Notes: generated by a model from the letters alone, not told the origin. A DNA stretch of 64,000 nt from Pseudomonas luteola NBRC 103146 (GCF_002091675.1 NZ_BDAE01000001.1:186001-250000); one strand, 5' to 3'. Positions 26,565 through 41,799 are shown, counted from the stretch's first letter. Program-made: numbers and translations.

Positions 26565-26839
26565 GATTGAATCAATCCTTAGAGCCTTTCCATACACAGC
26601 GGCGCACGAGGCTCGGCGAGGTGTCAGGCAAGGCGCCATTCCGAAATGACGGCGACGCTTGAAGGTCGTCCGTTCCGAGTCGTTCGCCAGACGGGTCAGC
26701 TAATGACCAATTAACAAATACTATCACCTGCAAGCATAACGGCTGCTCTTTTTTGAGCCAAGCTGTGTTGCAAGGCTTGAGGCTTAAAACGTGACTCGGC
26801 AAGCTACTCCACTCGATCGCTATTGATGCAGGTATTCCT

Positions 26840-27694
26840 ATGTCCGTCTCCCCTCGTGTTCTGATTGCCGGCTGTGGTGACGTTGGCAGTCGCCTGGGTG
26901 TACGCCTGCAGGCAGCTGGCTGGACGGTGCATGGGCTGCGCCGCTCGGTGGAGCAACTGCCCAAGGCTATTCTACCGGTCGCAGGCGACCTGGCCGCTGC
27001 GGAGGCGCCAGCGCAATGGCCGACCGGGCCGCTGGATTACGTCGTATACGCCGCAGCGGCGACCCGGCACGATGAAACCGGTTACCGTACTGCCTATGTC
27101 GAGGGCCTTCAGCATGTGCTGGCGTGGCTTGAACCGCACCAGCAAACGCCGCGTCGGCTGGTCTTTATTTCCAGCTCTGGCGTATACGGGCAGAAAAACG
27201 GCGAGTGGGTGGACGAGACCTCAGCGACCGAGCCCGAAGGTTATTCCGGAAAGATCCTGCTGGAGGCCGAGCAGGTGGCACAGGCAAGCGGCCTGCCTGC
27301 TACAGCTGTACGCTTGAGCGGTATTTACGGCCCTGGTCGCGAATGGCTGCTCAATCAGGTTCGCCAGGGGTATCGCGTCGCCAGTGAGCCACCGCTGTAT
27401 GGCAATCGTATTCACGTTGACGATGCTGCCACGCTGCTCGCTCATCTGTTGAGCGCAGATCAACAGGGCGTTGCGCTGGAGTCTGTTTACCTGGGGGTGG
27501 ATGATGAGCCCGCTCCGCTCCACGATGTCGTCATGTGGTTGCGTGAGCAACTGGGCGTTACCCATTGGGCGGAGGAATCTGCCGTACGCCGGGCCGGTAG
27601 CAAGCGCTGCCGCAATACGCGCGCCCGTGAATTAGGATGGACGCCGCAATACCCCAGCTTTCGCGAAGGCTATTCCGCTATCCTGAATGTCTAG
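26840..27694 (+). CDS. NAD-dependent epimerase/dehydratase-like protein (YeeZ-like)
   Basis: The 284-residue protein starts with a Rossmann motif (VLIAGCGDVGSRLG, about 7-20) and has the extended-SDR pattern FISSSGVYGQ (about 108-117), YSGKILLEAE as a YxxxK site (about 135-144) and RLSGIYGPGRE (about 159-169). It is shorter than sugar epimerases, which fits the YeeZ group of unknown substrate. It diverges from oxyR, and its end meets ridA across a shared hairpin. Confidence 0.85.
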   Translation: MSVSPRVLIAGCGDVGSRLGVRLQAAGWTVHGLRRSVEQLPKAILPVAGDLAAAEAPAQWPTGPLDYVVYAAAATRHDETGYRTAYVEGLQHVLAWLEPHQQTPRRLVFISSSGVYGQKNGEWVDETSATEPEGYSGKILLEAEQVAQASGLPATAVRLSGIYGPGREWLLNQVRQGYRVASEPPLYGNRIHVDDAATLLAHLLSADQQGVALESVYLGVDDEPAPLHDVVMWLREQLGVTHWAEESAVRRAGSKRCRNTRARELGWTPQYPSFREGYSAILNV

Positions 27695-27702
27695 GACAAG
27701 CA

Positions 27703-27724
27703 GGCGCAGCCGTGGGGCTGCGCC
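27703..27724. terminator. Bidirectional terminator hairpin
   Basis: GGCGCAGCC (27703-27711) pairs perfectly with GGCTGCGCC (27716-27724) around GTGG. It lies between the convergent epimerase-like gene and ridA. U tracts are weak. Confidence 0.6.
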
Positions 27725-27733
27725 CTGTCGTGC

Positions 27734-28114
27734 TTATTCCAGAACCAGGATACCGTCCATTTCAACCTGGGCACCCTTGGGCAGCGCTGCTACGCCAATG
27801 GCGGCACGCGCCGGATAGGGCTGCTGGAAGTAACGACCCATGATCTCATTCACCTTGGCAAAGTGACTGAGGTCGGTCAGGAAGATGTTCAGCTTGGCGA
27901 TATCGGCCAGCGAACCGCCCGCGGCTTCCGCAACGGCTTTCAGATTCTCGAATACCTGTACGGTCTGCGCCTCGAAGCCTTCTACCAGCTCCATGGTCTT
28001 GGGATCCAGCGGGATCTGCCCGGACAGGTAAACCGTACTCCCGACCTTGATCGCCTGGGAGTAGGTGCCGATGGCGGCCGGTGCATTCTCGGTATGGATC
28101 ACGGTCTTGCTCAT
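27734..28114 (-). CDS. ridA: RidA family enamine/imine deaminase
   Basis: The 126-residue protein has the RidA pattern: [16 protein letters not shown] near the start, [10 protein letters not shown] (about 29-38), and the end block [18 protein letters not shown] with the substrate Arg of the active site. RidA clears reactive 2-aminoacrylate made by PLP enzymes. AAAGGAG precedes the ATG. The gene follows spoT but is cut off from it by a strong terminator, so it should have its own promoter between 28115 and 28138 or receive limited read-through. Confidence 0.94.
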   Translation of the reverse strand: MSKTVIHTENAPAAIGTYSQAIKVGSTVYLSGQIPLDPKTMELVEGFEAQTVQVFENLKAVAEAAGGSLADIAKLNIFLTDLSHFAKVNEIMGRYFQQPYPARAAIGVAALPKGAQVEMDGILVLE

Positions 28115-28138
28115 GGAGTCGCTCCTTTATCCAGATGA

Positions 28139-28170
28139 CAAAAAGCCTGTCGATAGAACCGACAGGCTAG
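28139..28170 (-). terminator. Rho-independent terminator after spoT
   Basis: Read on the minus strand, AGCCTGTCG and CGACAGGCT form a 9-bp stem around GTTCTAT, followed directly by TTTTTG. It lies 30 bp past the spoT stop. Confidence 0.85.
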
Positions 28171-28199
28171 CAGGCATCAGGGATAGGTGGAAAGGCTCG

Positions 28200-30314
28200 T
28201 TAACTGCGAACGCGCGTGATGCTGGCGACGCCGGAAAGCGTACGCAGTTTTCGAATGACCCGAGCCAGGTGCACACGATCATGCACGCTGACCACCAGTT
28301 GAACCACGCTGATGCGGCCGTCGCGCTCGTTCATGCTGATCTTTTCAACGTTGGCATCCACTGCCGTTACGCTGGTCGCCAGCATGGCGATCAGGCCGCG
28401 CTGATGCTCCAGTTGAACGCGTAGCTCTACATTGAATTCGCCAACCACATCCTTTGCCCAGGTGAGCGGGATGCATTTCTCGGGATTCTGGCGAATCTCG
28501 GCGATGTTCTTGCAGGTGTCCAGATGGACGACCATGCCCTTGCCCGCCGACAGGTGCCCAACGATCGGGTCGCCTGGAATCGGCGTACAGCACTTGGCAT
28601 AGCTGAGGACCAGCCCTTCGGTACCCCGAATCGCGAGCGGGCCTTCGGTCTGCGCCTTATCTTCCTGGCTTTCGGCATCGGCCGATACCAGGCGACGGGC
28701 GACCACGTAGGCCATCTGGTTGCCCAGACCGATCTCTTCCAGCAGGTCTTCGAGTACCACTACCTTGTATTCCGCCAGAACCGGCAGGATACGCGGCAGG
28801 GAAATCTTGGAGAGCTGGGTATTGAAGTTGGCCAGCGCCTTGTTGAGCAGACGCTCGCCCAGGCTGATCGATTCGGATCGGCGCTGCTGCTTGAGTGCAT
28901 GGCGGATATTTGTCCGCGCTTTGCCGGTCACGACAAAATTCAGCCAGGCCGGATTGGGCCGTGTGCCGGGTGCAGTAATGATCTCTACCGTCTCGCCACT
29001 GTTGAGCGGCTGCGACAGCGGTGCCAGACGGCGGTTGATGCGGCAGGCAATGCAGCTGTTGCCCACATCGGTGTGTACCGCATAGGCAAAGTCGACCGGC
29101 GTGGAGCCCTTGGGCAGCTCCATGATCCGACCTTTTGGCGTGAAGACATAGACCTCGTCCGGGAACAGGTCAATCTTCACGTTCTCGATGAATTCAAGGG
29201 AGTTGCCGGCGCGTTGCTGGAGTTCAAGGATGCCCTTTACCCACTGGCGAGCACGGGCGTGGGAGCCCTTTGGCTCCTCTTCACCTGACTTGTAGAGCCA
29301 GTGCGCTGCAATGCCGTTGTTAGCCATGTCTTCCATTTCGCGGGTGCGAATCTGGATTTCAATCGGTACGCCATGCATGCCGAACAGGGTCGTATGCAGG
29401 GATTGGTACCCGTTGGCCTTGGGAATGGCGATGTAATCCTTGAAGCGGCCCGGAATCGGCTTGTACAGGCTGTGCACCGCGCCCAGGACGCGGTAGCAGG
29501 TGTCGACCTTGTCGACGATGAGGCGGAAGGCATAGACGTCCATGATTTCATTGAACGACTTACGCTTGCCCCTCATCTTCTGGTAGATGCTGTAGAGGTG
29601 CTTTTCGCGACCGATCACCTCGCCCGGAAGCCCTTCACGCTGCAGACAGCTGGTCAGTGACTCCTGGATCTTGCTGACGATCTCGCGGCGATTGCCCCGG
29701 GCGGCCTTGACTGCACGCCGGATACGCTCGGCGCGCATGGGATGCATGGCCCGAAAACCCAGATCCTCGAACTCGGCATACATGTTGTGCATGCCCAGCC
29801 GGTTGGCGATCGGTGCATAAATTTCCAGGGTTTCCTTGGCGATGCGGCGGCTCTTGTCCGGCGGCATGGCATCAAGGGTGCGCATGTTATGCAGCCGGTC
29901 GGCCAGCTTGACCAGAATGACGCGAATGTCACGCGCCATGGCCATGGCCATTTTCTGGAAGTTTTCCGCCTGAGCCTCGGCCTTGGTCTCGAATTGCATC
30001 TGGGTCAGTTTGCTGACCCCGTCCACCAGCTCGGCCACGGTTTCGCCGAACTGCGCCATGAGCGCCTCTTTGGCAATGCCGGTATCCTCGATGACGTCGT
30101 GCAGCATGGCGGCCATCAGGCTCTGATGGTCCATGTGCATATCGGCCAGGATATTGGCGACCGCAAGCGGGTGGGTCACGTAGGGCTCGCCGCTGCGGCG
30201 GCGCTGCCCATCGTGAGCTTGCTCGGCGTAGTAATAGGCGCGGCGGACCAGGTTGACCTGATCAGGGCCCAAATAGGACGCGAGCCGTTCGGAGAACGTG
30301 TCTATGGCTGGCAT
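28200..30314 (-). CDS. spoT: Bifunctional (p)ppGpp synthetase/hydrolase SpoT
   Basis: The 704-residue protein has an intact HD hydrolase domain (H48, H72-D73, E77-D78 in HDVIEDT), so it can degrade (p)ppGpp. The synthetase domain follows (about 200-350), with RFKDYIAIPKANGYQSLHT and the basic R-x-K-D form seen in bifunctional enzymes. A TGS domain (about 385-445, VYVFTPKG) and a C-terminal ACT domain (about 630-700) complete the normal order. It comes last in the yicC-gmk-rpoZ-spoT unit. That order is conserved, and GTP made from Gmk product GDP is the SpoT substrate pool. Confidence 0.97.
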   Translation of the reverse strand: MPAIDTFSERLASYLGPDQVNLVRRAYYYAEQAHDGQRRRSGEPYVTHPLAVANILADMHMDHQSLMAAMLHDVIEDTGIAKEALMAQFGETVAELVDGVSKLTQMQFETKAEAQAENFQKMAMAMARDIRVILVKLADRLHNMRTLDAMPPDKSRRIAKETLEIYAPIANRLGMHNMYAEFEDLGFRAMHPMRAERIRRAVKAARGNRREIVSKIQESLTSCLQREGLPGEVIGREKHLYSIYQKMRGKRKSFNEIMDVYAFRLIVDKVDTCYRVLGAVHSLYKPIPGRFKDYIAIPKANGYQSLHTTLFGMHGVPIEIQIRTREMEDMANNGIAAHWLYKSGEEEPKGSHARARQWVKGILELQQRAGNSLEFIENVKIDLFPDEVYVFTPKGRIMELPKGSTPVDFAYAVHTDVGNSCIACRINRRLAPLSQPLNSGETVEIITAPGTRPNPAWLNFVVTGKARTNIRHALKQQRRSESISLGERLLNKALANFNTQLSKISLPRILPVLAEYKVVVLEDLLEEIGLGNQMAYVVARRLVSADAESQEDKAQTEGPLAIRGTEGLVLSYAKCCTPIPGDPIVGHLSAGKGMVVHLDTCKNIAEIRQNPEKCIPLTWAKDVVGEFNVELRVQLEHQRGLIAMLATSVTAVDANVEKISMNERDGRISVVQLVVSVHDRVHLARVIRKLRTLSGVASITRVRS

Positions 30315-30364
30315 GGATGGCTTATCTCCTGCCGGCCCACGTAACGGCTCGTCGGTCCGGCATC

Positions 30365-30637
30365 TTACAGCGCCTCGCTATCGGCCTCGTTGTTTTCTTC
30401 GAAAGCAGCGAACAGCGGCTCTTCTTCAACGATATCTTCCTGACGAACCACTTCGTCATCGACCAGGCCTTCAGCGATTTCACGCAGGGCCACTACGGTC
30501 GGCTTGTCATTATCCCACGGTACTTTGGGCTCTTTGCCGCCGGTTGCGAGCTGACGCGAGCGCTTGGTGGCGAGCATGACCAGTTCGAAACGGTTATCGA
30601 CGTTATCCAGGCAGTCTTCAACGGTGACGCGGGCCAT
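30365..30637 (-). CDS. rpoZ: RNA polymerase omega subunit
   Basis: The 90-residue protein opens with [20 protein letters not shown], the near-invariant N-terminus of omega, and has the KRSRQL block at about 25-30. Omega helps assemble beta-prime and forms a ppGpp binding site on RNA polymerase, consistent with its place between gmk and spoT. Confidence 0.97.
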   Translation of the reverse strand: MARVTVEDCLDNVDNRFELVMLATKRSRQLATGGKEPKVPWDNDKPTVVALREIAEGLVDDEVVRQEDIVEEEPLFAAFEENNEADSEAL

Positions 30638-30723
30638 GGTGTTCCTCGGTGGTAATGTGATCCCGAAGCGGGAGGACTGTGTAGTCTAAAAAATCGGCAG
30701 TGCTAAGGGAAGTGCCGTTTGGC

Positions 30724-32227
<1,504 letters not shown>

Positions 32228-32352
32228 GGAATGTCCTCGCTTAAGCAGTGCGGGAATACCCGGCAACGATCACGGAAGCGTTTTCGCTGCAGAGCGGTCC
32301 GCAAAAAAGAGGTAAGTCTACCCCAGCCTGACGGTGGGCCCAACGTAGTGAT

Positions 32353-32381
32353 GTCGCATGATCCTCTATGGGGCCTATAAT
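32353..32381 (+). promoter_or_regulatory. Probable sigma70 promoter of rph
   Basis: A perfect -10 (TATAAT, 32376-32381) lies 35 bp before the rph start. The -35 at a 17-bp spacing (GTCGCA, 32353-32358) is weak. Confidence 0.5.
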
Positions 32382-32416
32382 GACGACCAGTTTTCTCCTG
32401 CAACAGGTATCCCTAC

Positions 32417-33136
32417 ATGAATCGTCCGAGTGGTCGCGCTGCCGACCAGTTACGCGAGATCCGCATCACCCGTCACTACACCAAGCATGCCGAAGGTTCG
32501 GTTCTGGTGGAGTTCGGTGACACCAAAGTGATCTGCACGGTCAGCGTCGAGGCCGGAGTGCCACGCTTCCTGAAGGGCAAGGGTCAAGGTTGGCTGACGG
32601 CCGAATACGGCATGCTGCCACGTGCGACCGGCGAACGTACCCAGCGTGAAGCCTCCCGTGGCAAGCAGGGTGGCCGTACCCTGGAAATCCAGCGCCTGAT
32701 TGGTCGCTCGCTGCGTGCGGCGGTAGATCTGACCAAGCTGGGCGAGAACACCCTGTACATCGACTGCGACGTGATCCAGGCCGATGGCGGTACCCGTACG
32801 GCCTCTGTGACCGGAGCCTGTGTGGCGCTGGTCGATGCGCTGGCGGCGCTCAAGAAGCGTAGCGGGCTCAAGGGCAACCCGCTCAAGCAGATGGTTGCAG
32901 CCGTCTCTGTGGGTATCTATCAGGGCGCACCGGTACTGGATCTGGACTATCTTGAAGATTCCACTGCCGAGACCGATCTGAATGTGATCATGACCGATGC
33001 TGGCGGCTTCATCGAAGTCCAGGGCACGGCGGAAGGTGCACCCTTCCAGCCTGAAGAGTTCAACGCCATGCTGGCGCTGGCTCAGAAAGGCATCAAGGAT
33101 CTGTTCGAGATACAAAAGGCCGCCTTGGCCGAATGA
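32417..33136 (+). CDS. rph: Ribonuclease PH
   Basis: The 239-residue length is exactly that of the family. Key blocks include [17 protein letters not shown] at the start, [13 protein letters not shown] (about 42-54), the phosphate-site RxxR region with [14 protein letters not shown] (about 86-99), and [19 protein letters not shown] (about 117-135). The enzyme trims tRNA 3' ends using phosphate. The DUF4870 gene follows after 14 bp. Confidence 0.97.
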   Translation: MNRPSGRAADQLREIRITRHYTKHAEGSVLVEFGDTKVICTVSVEAGVPRFLKGKGQGWLTAEYGMLPRATGERTQREASRGKQGGRTLEIQRLIGRSLRAAVDLTKLGENTLYIDCDVIQADGGTRTASVTGACVALVDALAALKKRSGLKGNPLKQMVAAVSVGIYQGAPVLDLDYLEDSTAETDLNVIMTDAGGFIEVQGTAEGAPFQPEEFNAMLALAQKGIKDLFEIQKAALAE

Positions 33137-33150
33137 CCTGACGAGGGCGT

Positions 33151-33513
33151 ATGAACGAACTACAGCAAGTCCCTAGTGCGGATGCACGCCGTTGGGCCAT
33201 GCTCTGCCATTATTCAGCGTTTCTGTGGTTCGTGGCGCCCATGATCGGCAATGTCATCGGACCGCTCGTCGTCTGGCAGTTCAAGCGGGAGGCGGATCCA
33301 TTCATTGATGATCAGGGCAAGGAAGCACTCAACTTCCAGCTCACCATCACGGTGGCCACCCTGCTCTGCTGGCTGCTCGCCTGGGTACTGATCGGGTTTC
33401 CCCTGATGGTTCTCGTAGGCGTGTGGGCCTTTGTGCTGACCGTTATCGCGGGCCTCAAGGCCAACAAGGGCCGCCCTTACCGGTATCCCTTCTGCTGGCG
33501 ACCGGTGGACTGA
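33151..33513 (+). CDS. DUF4870 domain membrane protein
   Basis: The 120-residue protein has three hydrophobic segments (about 17-45, 66-85 and 88-107) and the DUF4870 hallmark DPFIDDQGKEALNFQLT (about 49-65), which lies in the loop between the first and second. The end RPYRYPFCWRPVD is also typical. Function is unknown. It is the second gene of the rph transcript and is followed by a strong terminator. Confidence 0.85.
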   Translation: MNELQQVPSADARRWAMLCHYSAFLWFVAPMIGNVIGPLVVWQFKREADPFIDDQGKEALNFQLTITVATLLCWLLAWVLIGFPLMVLVGVWAFVLTVIAGLKANKGRPYRYPFCWRPVD

Positions 33514-33524
33514 GCGTCAGACAA

Positions 33525-33556
33525 TAAAAAACCGGCCCTGGGCCGGTTTTTTATTT
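33525..33556. terminator. Bidirectional rho-independent terminator
   Basis: AAAAAACCGGCC and GGCCGGTTTTTT flank a CTG loop, so both strands have a GC-rich stem with a U run. It ends both the rph/DUF4870 unit and the convergent crc gene. Confidence 0.9.
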
Positions 33557-33570
33557 ATTACCAACAACTC

Positions 33571-34350
33571 TCAGATGCTGAGCGCCCAATCGTAATCGAT
33601 CATCAGCGGAGCATGCTGTGAGAAGCGCGGCTGCCGAGGCAGACGTGCCGAACGCACGAAACGGCGCAGACCCGGTGTCAGGATCTGATAGTCGAAGCGC
33701 CAGCCAAGGTTCAGGTGCTCGGCCTGCTCACTGTCCGGCCACCAGCTGAACTGGTCGCCATCACGGCTGATCTCGCGCAGGGCATCCACATAGCCCATAT
33801 TGCCGATCACTTCGTCCATCCAGGCCCGCTCAGGTGCCAGGAAGCCTGGCATCTGCTGGCATTCGCGCCAGTTCTTCACATCGATCTTCTGATGTGCGAC
33901 GTAGAGCGAACCACAATAGATGTACTCGCGGCGCTTGCGGCGCTGCTTGTTCAGGTAATTGGTGAAGTCGTCCATGAACTTGAACTTGTGGTTCAGTTCA
34001 TCATCACCGCCCATGCCGGAAGGCAAAAGCAGTGTGGCGATACTCACCTTGTCAAAATCAGCTTGCAGGTAGCGTCCGTAACGATCTGCAGTCTCAAAAC
34101 CCAGGCCGCTGATGACCGCTTTGGGCTGGAGTTTGCTATACAGCGCAGCACCGCCCTGGCTGGGTACCTCGGCGTCGCAGGCATAGAGGAAGTAGCCATC
34201 CAGTTGGTAGGCAGGATCTTCCAGATCGAAGGCGGAGGCGCGGGTGTCCTGCAAGCAGATCACGTCGGCATTCTGGCCTTGAAGCCAATTGAGCAACCCT
34301 CGCTCAACGGCAGCCTGAATACCATTCACGTTCATACTAATGATCCGCAT
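33571..34350 (-). CDS. crc: Catabolite repression control protein Crc
   Basis: The start at the ATG 34350 gives 259 residues, the known Crc length. The sequence MRIISMNVNGIQAAVERGLL and the stretches ADVICLQDTRAS, QPRFSQHAPLMIDYDW and CGSLYVAHQKIDVKNW match Pseudomonas Crc closely. Crc has the exonuclease III fold but the catalytic residues have changed; the usual LQE is LQD here. Crc works with Hfq to block translation of catabolic mRNAs. crc is divergent from pyrE, as in other Pseudomonas genomes. Confidence 0.96.
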   Translation of the reverse strand: MRIISMNVNGIQAAVERGLLNWLQGQNADVICLQDTRASAFDLEDPAYQLDGYFLYACDAEVPSQGGAALYSKLQPKAVISGLGFETADRYGRYLQADFDKVSIATLLLPSGMGGDDELNHKFKFMDDFTNYLNKQRRKRREYIYCGSLYVAHQKIDVKNWRECQQMPGFLAPERAWMDEVIGNMGYVDALREISRDGDQFSWWPDSEQAEHLNLGWRFDYQILTPGLRRFVRSARLPRQPRFSQHAPLMIDYDWALSI

Positions 34351-34432
34351 AAATGGCCCCCAAAAAATCGTGGATGTATGATACCCGAGCTCAAACGCTT
34401 TAGCTAAATTCATGCCGCCCGGGATTTTCGTA

Positions 34433-35074
34433 ATGCAGGCGTATCAACGCAATTTCATTCGTTTTGCTATCGAGCGCGGAGTTCTGCGCTTCGGTGAATT
34501 CACATTGAAGTCCGGACGTGTTAGTCCGTATTTCTTCAATGCCGGTTTGTTCAACAGCGGAAACGCCTTGGCTCAGCTAGGACGTTTCTACGCCGCTGCG
34601 GTCACAGACTCAGGCCTTAATTTCGACGTATTGTTCGGTCCGGCCTATAAAGGGATTCCGCTGGCTGCCGCTACAGCCGTTGCGCTGGCCGAAGAATATG
34701 GTCGTGACCTGCCTTGGTGCTTCAACCGAAAAGAGGCCAAGGATCACGGTGAAGGCGGCATGTTGGTGGGGGCTCCGCTGGCGGGTCGCGTCCTGATTAT
34801 CGACGATGTCATTACGGCCGGTACTGCAATCCGCGAGGTCATGCAGATCATTCAGGCACAAGGTGCCACGCCTGCTGGCGTATTGATTGCATTGAATCGC
34901 CAGGAGCTTGGTAAAGGCGAGCTGTCGGCCATTCAAGAGGTCGAGCGGGACTTTGAAATGCCGGTCGTCAGTATCGTGGCCCTGGATCAGGTACTGGAGT
35001 ATCTGGCCGGTGACACTGAGCTGAAGCAGCATCTACCGGCTGTTGAAGCCTACCGCGCGAATTACGGTATCTGA
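34433..35074 (+). CDS. pyrE: Orotate phosphoribosyltransferase
   Basis: The start is the ATG at 34433, giving 213 residues starting [23 protein letters not shown] in two runs; the frame opens 21 bp earlier without support. The PRPP-binding motif [13 protein letters not shown] is at about 123-135, and [18 protein letters not shown] at about 69-86 is also conserved. It makes orotidine monophosphate from orotate and PRPP in pyrimidine synthesis. The 82-bp gap to crc holds both promoters. Confidence 0.97.
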   Translation: MQAYQRNFIRFAIERGVLRFGEFTLKSGRVSPYFFNAGLFNSGNALAQLGRFYAAAVTDSGLNFDVLFGPAYKGIPLAAATAVALAEEYGRDLPWCFNRKEAKDHGEGGMLVGAPLAGRVLIIDDVITAGTAIREVMQIIQAQGATPAGVLIALNRQELGKGELSAIQEVERDFEMPVVSIVALDQVLEYLAGDTELKQHLPAVEAYRANYGI

Positions 35075-35092
35075 ACTGACGCATGAGGCGAG

Positions 35093-35698
35093 ATGGCGGT
35101 GGCGAGAAGAAAAAAGGCGGTGCTTGGGAGCGCCCTGATTTTACTGACAAGTAGTGTTCTGGCTGCTGAGTCCACCCCCATCCAGCTGTATCGCTATGTG
35201 GATCGCAACGGTGTGACCGTGATCGATCGGCAGGGCGTGCCGGCCGAATATGCAGGCAAGGGATACGATATTCTCAACGAGCAGGGGCGCGTCATGAAGG
35301 TCGTGCCCCCTGCCCCGCCTGCTGAAGAAATTCTCCGACGGGCGGCAGCCAAGCAGCAGGCCCAGGCGGACGCAAATCTCCTCAGGCTGTACAGCAGTGT
35401 GGCGGATGTCGACCGCGCCAAGGTGCGTAAATTGAACGAGCTGGACGGCTTGGCGGCCGTCAAGCGCGGGAATCTTCAGGCGCTCAACCAGCAGCGCGAC
35501 ACGCTCATGAGCCAGGCGGCCAGTTATCAGCGTGGTGGTCAGGCTGTGCCGGACGATCTGCTTCAGCGGATCGAGGCGCTCAAGGGGGAAGAGCATCGCC
35601 TGCAGAGCGAGCTGGACCGGTATATCAAGGATCGCCAGACGGCAGAGGCCAACTTCAATGCGGATCGCGCCCGGATCGTACAGCTTCTGGATGAGTAA
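35093..35698 (+). CDS. Exported DUF4124-like coiled-coil protein
   Basis: The 201-residue protein has a basic start and a hydrophobic signal segment (about 10-24, ending VLAAE). A short beta-rich part follows (about 28-50, IQLYRYVDRNGVTVI), like the DUF4124 domain. The rest is helical and charged, with heptad-like Leu/Gln patterns (about 95-200). It is probably periplasmic. It follows pyrE by 18 bp, so the two share a transcript. No function is known. Confidence 0.72.
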   Translation: MAVARRKKAVLGSALILLTSSVLAAESTPIQLYRYVDRNGVTVIDRQGVPAEYAGKGYDILNEQGRVMKVVPPAPPAEEILRRAAAKQQAQADANLLRLYSSVADVDRAKVRKLNELDGLAAVKRGNLQALNQQRDTLMSQAASYQRGGQAVPDDLLQRIEALKGEEHRLQSELDRYIKDRQTAEANFNADRARIVQLLDE

Positions 35699-35710
35699 GC
35701 GATTTCACTG

Positions 35711-35735
35711 AAAACGGGGCCTGAGCCCCGTTTTT
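35711..35735. terminator. Bidirectional rho-independent terminator
   Basis: AAAACGGGGC and GCCCCGTTTTT enclose CTGA, giving a strong stem with U runs on both sides. It lies between the convergent DUF4124-like gene and argB. Confidence 0.88.
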
Positions 35736-35739
35736 AGGC

Positions 35740-39230
<3,491 letters not shown>

Positions 39231-39271
39231 TGCAGCACCTCGTTTCTGTCCCTGGGAGGCAGGCTCGGCGG

Positions 39272-39727
39272 TCAGCGGGTACCGGAGTGTCCGAAACCGC
39301 CTGCGCCTCGCTCGGTTTGCTCGAACTCGTCCACCAGTTTGAAATGCGCCTGAACGACCGGTACCAGCATGAGCTGGGCGATGCGTTCACCCACAGTAAT
39401 GGTGAAAGTGGTTTGACCACGGTTCCAGCATGAGACCATCAGTTCGCCCTGATAGTCCGAGTCGATCAGACCAACCAGGTTGCCCAGCACGATGCCGTGC
39501 TTATGGCCTAGGCCCGAGCGCGGCAGAACAAGCGCCGCCAGGCCCGGATCGGCAATGTAGATGGACAGGCCGGTTGGAATCAGAACCGTCTGGCCCGGCT
39601 CCAGGGTTATGTCTTCCTTGAGCATGGCACGTAAGTCGAGCCCGGCAGAGCCGGACGTTGCATAGGCTGGCAACGGAAAATCAGTACCGAGGCGGGGATC
39701 GAGAATCTTGGCTTGAAGGTTATGCAT
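39272..39727 (-). CDS. dut: dUTP pyrophosphatase
   Basis: The 151-residue protein has the five trimeric dUTPase motifs: GSAGLDLRA (about 26-34), [11 protein letters not shown] (about 69-79), [13 protein letters not shown] (about 84-96), GERIAQLML (about 112-120) and [10 protein letters not shown] (about 140-149). It removes dUTP and supplies dUMP for dTMP synthesis. Its start overlaps the coaBC stop by 8 bp, so it is translationally coupled with coaBC. Confidence 0.97.
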   Translation of the reverse strand: MHNLQAKILDPRLGTDFPLPAYATSGSAGLDLRAMLKEDITLEPGQTVLIPTGLSIYIADPGLAALVLPRSGLGHKHGIVLGNLVGLIDSDYQGELMVSCWNRGQTTFTITVGERIAQLMLVPVVQAHFKLVDEFEQTERGAGGFGHSGTR

Positions 39728-40940
39728 GAGTCTGGGTTTGTCTGAGTCGGTTGGCGATAAAGTCGATCAGCTGGCGGGCGATCTTGCCCTTGCTGGTCTG
39801 GGCGAAGCGGGTTTCGTGCAGGTCACGGTCAATGACGCTGACGGCATTGTCTTCGCTGTTGAAGCCAATGGCCGGGTTGGCTACGTCGTTGGCGACGATG
39901 AGGTCGAGATTCTTGTCCACCAGCTTGCGCGAGGCGTAGTCGAGCAGGTGCTCCGTCTCGGCGGCAAAACCTACGCTGAACGGACGATCCGGGCGGCGCG
40001 CCAGCGTGGCCAGGATATCGGGGTTGCGTACCATCTGAAGCAGCATACCCTCGCCGCTGGCGGGATCTTTCTTGAGCTTGTGTGGCGCGACGACTTCTGG
40101 GCGGAAGTCAGCCACGGCGGCCGCGGCGATCAACACATCACATGGCATGGCCGCCTCACAGGCGGCCAGCATGTCGCGGGCACTGACGACATCCACACGG
40201 CTGACGCGATCAGGCGTCGGCAGGTGGACGGGGCCTGTGACCAGGGTGACGCGAGCCCCTGCTTCCACAGCTGCCTCGGCCAGGGCAAAGCCCATTTTCC
40301 CGGAGCTATGATTGGTGATGTAGCGCACTGGGTCGATGTTTTCCTGCGTGGGGCCTGCAGTGATCAGCATGTGCTGACCCGTCAGGCTCTGCCGGGCGAA
40401 ACAGTCAGCGGCAAGTTGCGCAAGATCATCCGGTTCGAGCATGCGACCCATGCCCACATCTCCGCAGGCCTGGCTGCCCGAGGCGGGGCCGAAGAGCTTG
40501 AAGCCACGGCTTTTCAGCAGTTCGGTGTTGGCCAGGGTCGCCGGGTCACGCCACATGGCCTGGTTCATGGCCGGGGCCAGCGCCACAGGCGCATCGGTTG
40601 CCAGCACGACTGTGGTCAACAGGTCATTGGCGATGCCTTGGCTCAGGCGGGCCATCAGATCGGCTGTAGCCGGCGCGATCAGGACAAGGTCCGCCCAGCG
40701 GGCCAGCTCGATATGTCCCATTGCCGCTTCGGCTGCCGGATCGAGCAGATCAAGATGCACCGGGTGGCCCGATAGGGCCTGAAGGGTCAGGGGAGTGATG
40801 AATTCACGGCCGCCCTGAGTCATGACGACCCGGACTTCCGCGCCACAGGTGCGCAAGCGACGCACCAGCTCGGCACTCTTGTATGCGGCGATTCCGCCGC
40901 CGACGCCAAGCACGATGCGTTTACGATAAAGCCGTTGCAT
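39720..40940 (-). CDS. coaBC: Bifunctional phosphopantothenoylcysteine decarboxylase/synthetase
   Basis: The 406-residue protein has both parts. CoaC (about 1-190) has the FMN-binding [11 protein letters not shown], active His in [19 protein letters not shown] and the [10 protein letters not shown] loop. CoaB (about 190-400) begins [18 protein letters not shown] and has [14 protein letters not shown]. Together they turn phosphopantothenate and cysteine into phosphopantetheine for CoA. It leads the coaBC-dut-algC unit and is divergent from radC across 176 bp. Confidence 0.97.
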   Translation of the reverse strand: MQRLYRKRIVLGVGGGIAAYKSAELVRRLRTCGAEVRVVMTQGGREFITPLTLQALSGHPVHLDLLDPAAEAAMGHIELARWADLVLIAPATADLMARLSQGIANDLLTTVVLATDAPVALAPAMNQAMWRDPATLANTELLKSRGFKLFGPASGSQACGDVGMGRMLEPDDLAQLAADCFARQSLTGQHMLITAGPTQENIDPVRYITNHSSGKMGFALAEAAVEAGARVTLVTGPVHLPTPDRVSRVDVVSARDMLAACEAAMPCDVLIAAAAVADFRPEVVAPHKLKKDPASGEGMLLQMVRNPDILATLARRPDRPFSVGFAAETEHLLDYASRKLVDKNLDLIVANDVANPAIGFNSEDNAVSVIDRDLHETRFAQTSKGKIARQLIDFIANRLRQTQTHA

Positions 40941-41116
40941 GAGCCTGCCTTATGTTGAGCCTGACTGGCCCGGAGGCCGGTTACAGGAGCTTTTTATGAC
41001 GGATATCGCGTCTGCACGAACGGCGGTCGATAAGCCGTTCGCCAGGCAAAAAGTGCGGCTAAGATAGCACAGCGCCCGCCATGGAGTAGCGGGCCGATAT
41101 CGACAAGGAGCGTTCG

Positions 41117-41791
41117 ATGAGTATTCGCGACTGGCCCGCCAACGAGCGGCCCCGTGAGAAGTTGCTGGAACAGGGCGCGGCTGCCCTGACCGATGCCGAG
41201 CTGCTGGCTATCTTTCTGCGTACCGGTGTGACCGGAAAGAGCGCGGTAGACCTGGCGCGCCACCTGTTGCAGGAATTCGGCAGCCTGCGGGCGCTTCTGG
41301 AGGCTGATCTGGCCTCGTTCAGCGCGCATCTGGGACTGGGACCGGCCAAGTTCACCCAGCTGCAGGCCGTTCTGGAAATGGGCCGCCGCCACTTGGCAGA
41401 GCGTCTGCGGCGTGATTCCGCGCTGGAGAGTCCGCAAGCCGTCAAGGACTACCTGAAGGCCCGCCTGCGTCATGAGCCCCATGAGATCTTCGGCTGCCTG
41501 TTCCTGGACGCCAAACACCGTGTTCTGGCGTTCGAAGCGCTGTTTCACGGCACCATCGATGGCGCTAGCGTCTACCCACGACAAGTCGTTAAGCGCGCCC
41601 TGGCCCATAACGCGGCAGCCCTGATCCTCACCCATAACCACCCTTCCGGCATCGCAGAGCCCAGCCAGTCGGATCGCATCCTCACCCAGCGGCTCAAGGA
41701 AGCGCTTTCGCTGATCGATGTGCGGGTGCTCGATCACTTCATCGTGGGCGAAGGCGAGCCGTTGTCCATGGCTGAATATGGTTGGCTGTAA
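41117..41791 (+). CDS. radC: RadC/YeeS-family JAB domain protein
   Basis: The 224-residue protein has an N-terminal helix-hairpin-helix-like part (about 1-90, with [29 protein letters not shown] in two parts) and a C-terminal JAB domain. The metalloprotease-like motif E (residue about 137), HxH in LTHNHPSG (about 172-179) and a following Asp is intact. The role in DNA repair that gave radC its name was later withdrawn, so the function is open. It is divergent from coaBC. Confidence 0.95.
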   Translation: MSIRDWPANERPREKLLEQGAAALTDAELLAIFLRTGVTGKSAVDLARHLLQEFGSLRALLEADLASFSAHLGLGPAKFTQLQAVLEMGRRHLAERLRRDSALESPQAVKDYLKARLRHEPHEIFGCLFLDAKHRVLAFEALFHGTIDGASVYPRQVVKRALAHNAAALILTHNHPSGIAEPSQSDRILTQRLKEALSLIDVRVLDHFIVGEGEPLSMAEYGWL

Positions 41792-41799
41792 GAGCAGTC

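Noticed and set aside
26565-26839. OxyR operator in the oxyR upstream region
   Set aside because: No clear run of the spaced ATAG/CTAT pattern was found; AT-richness alone does not establish a site.
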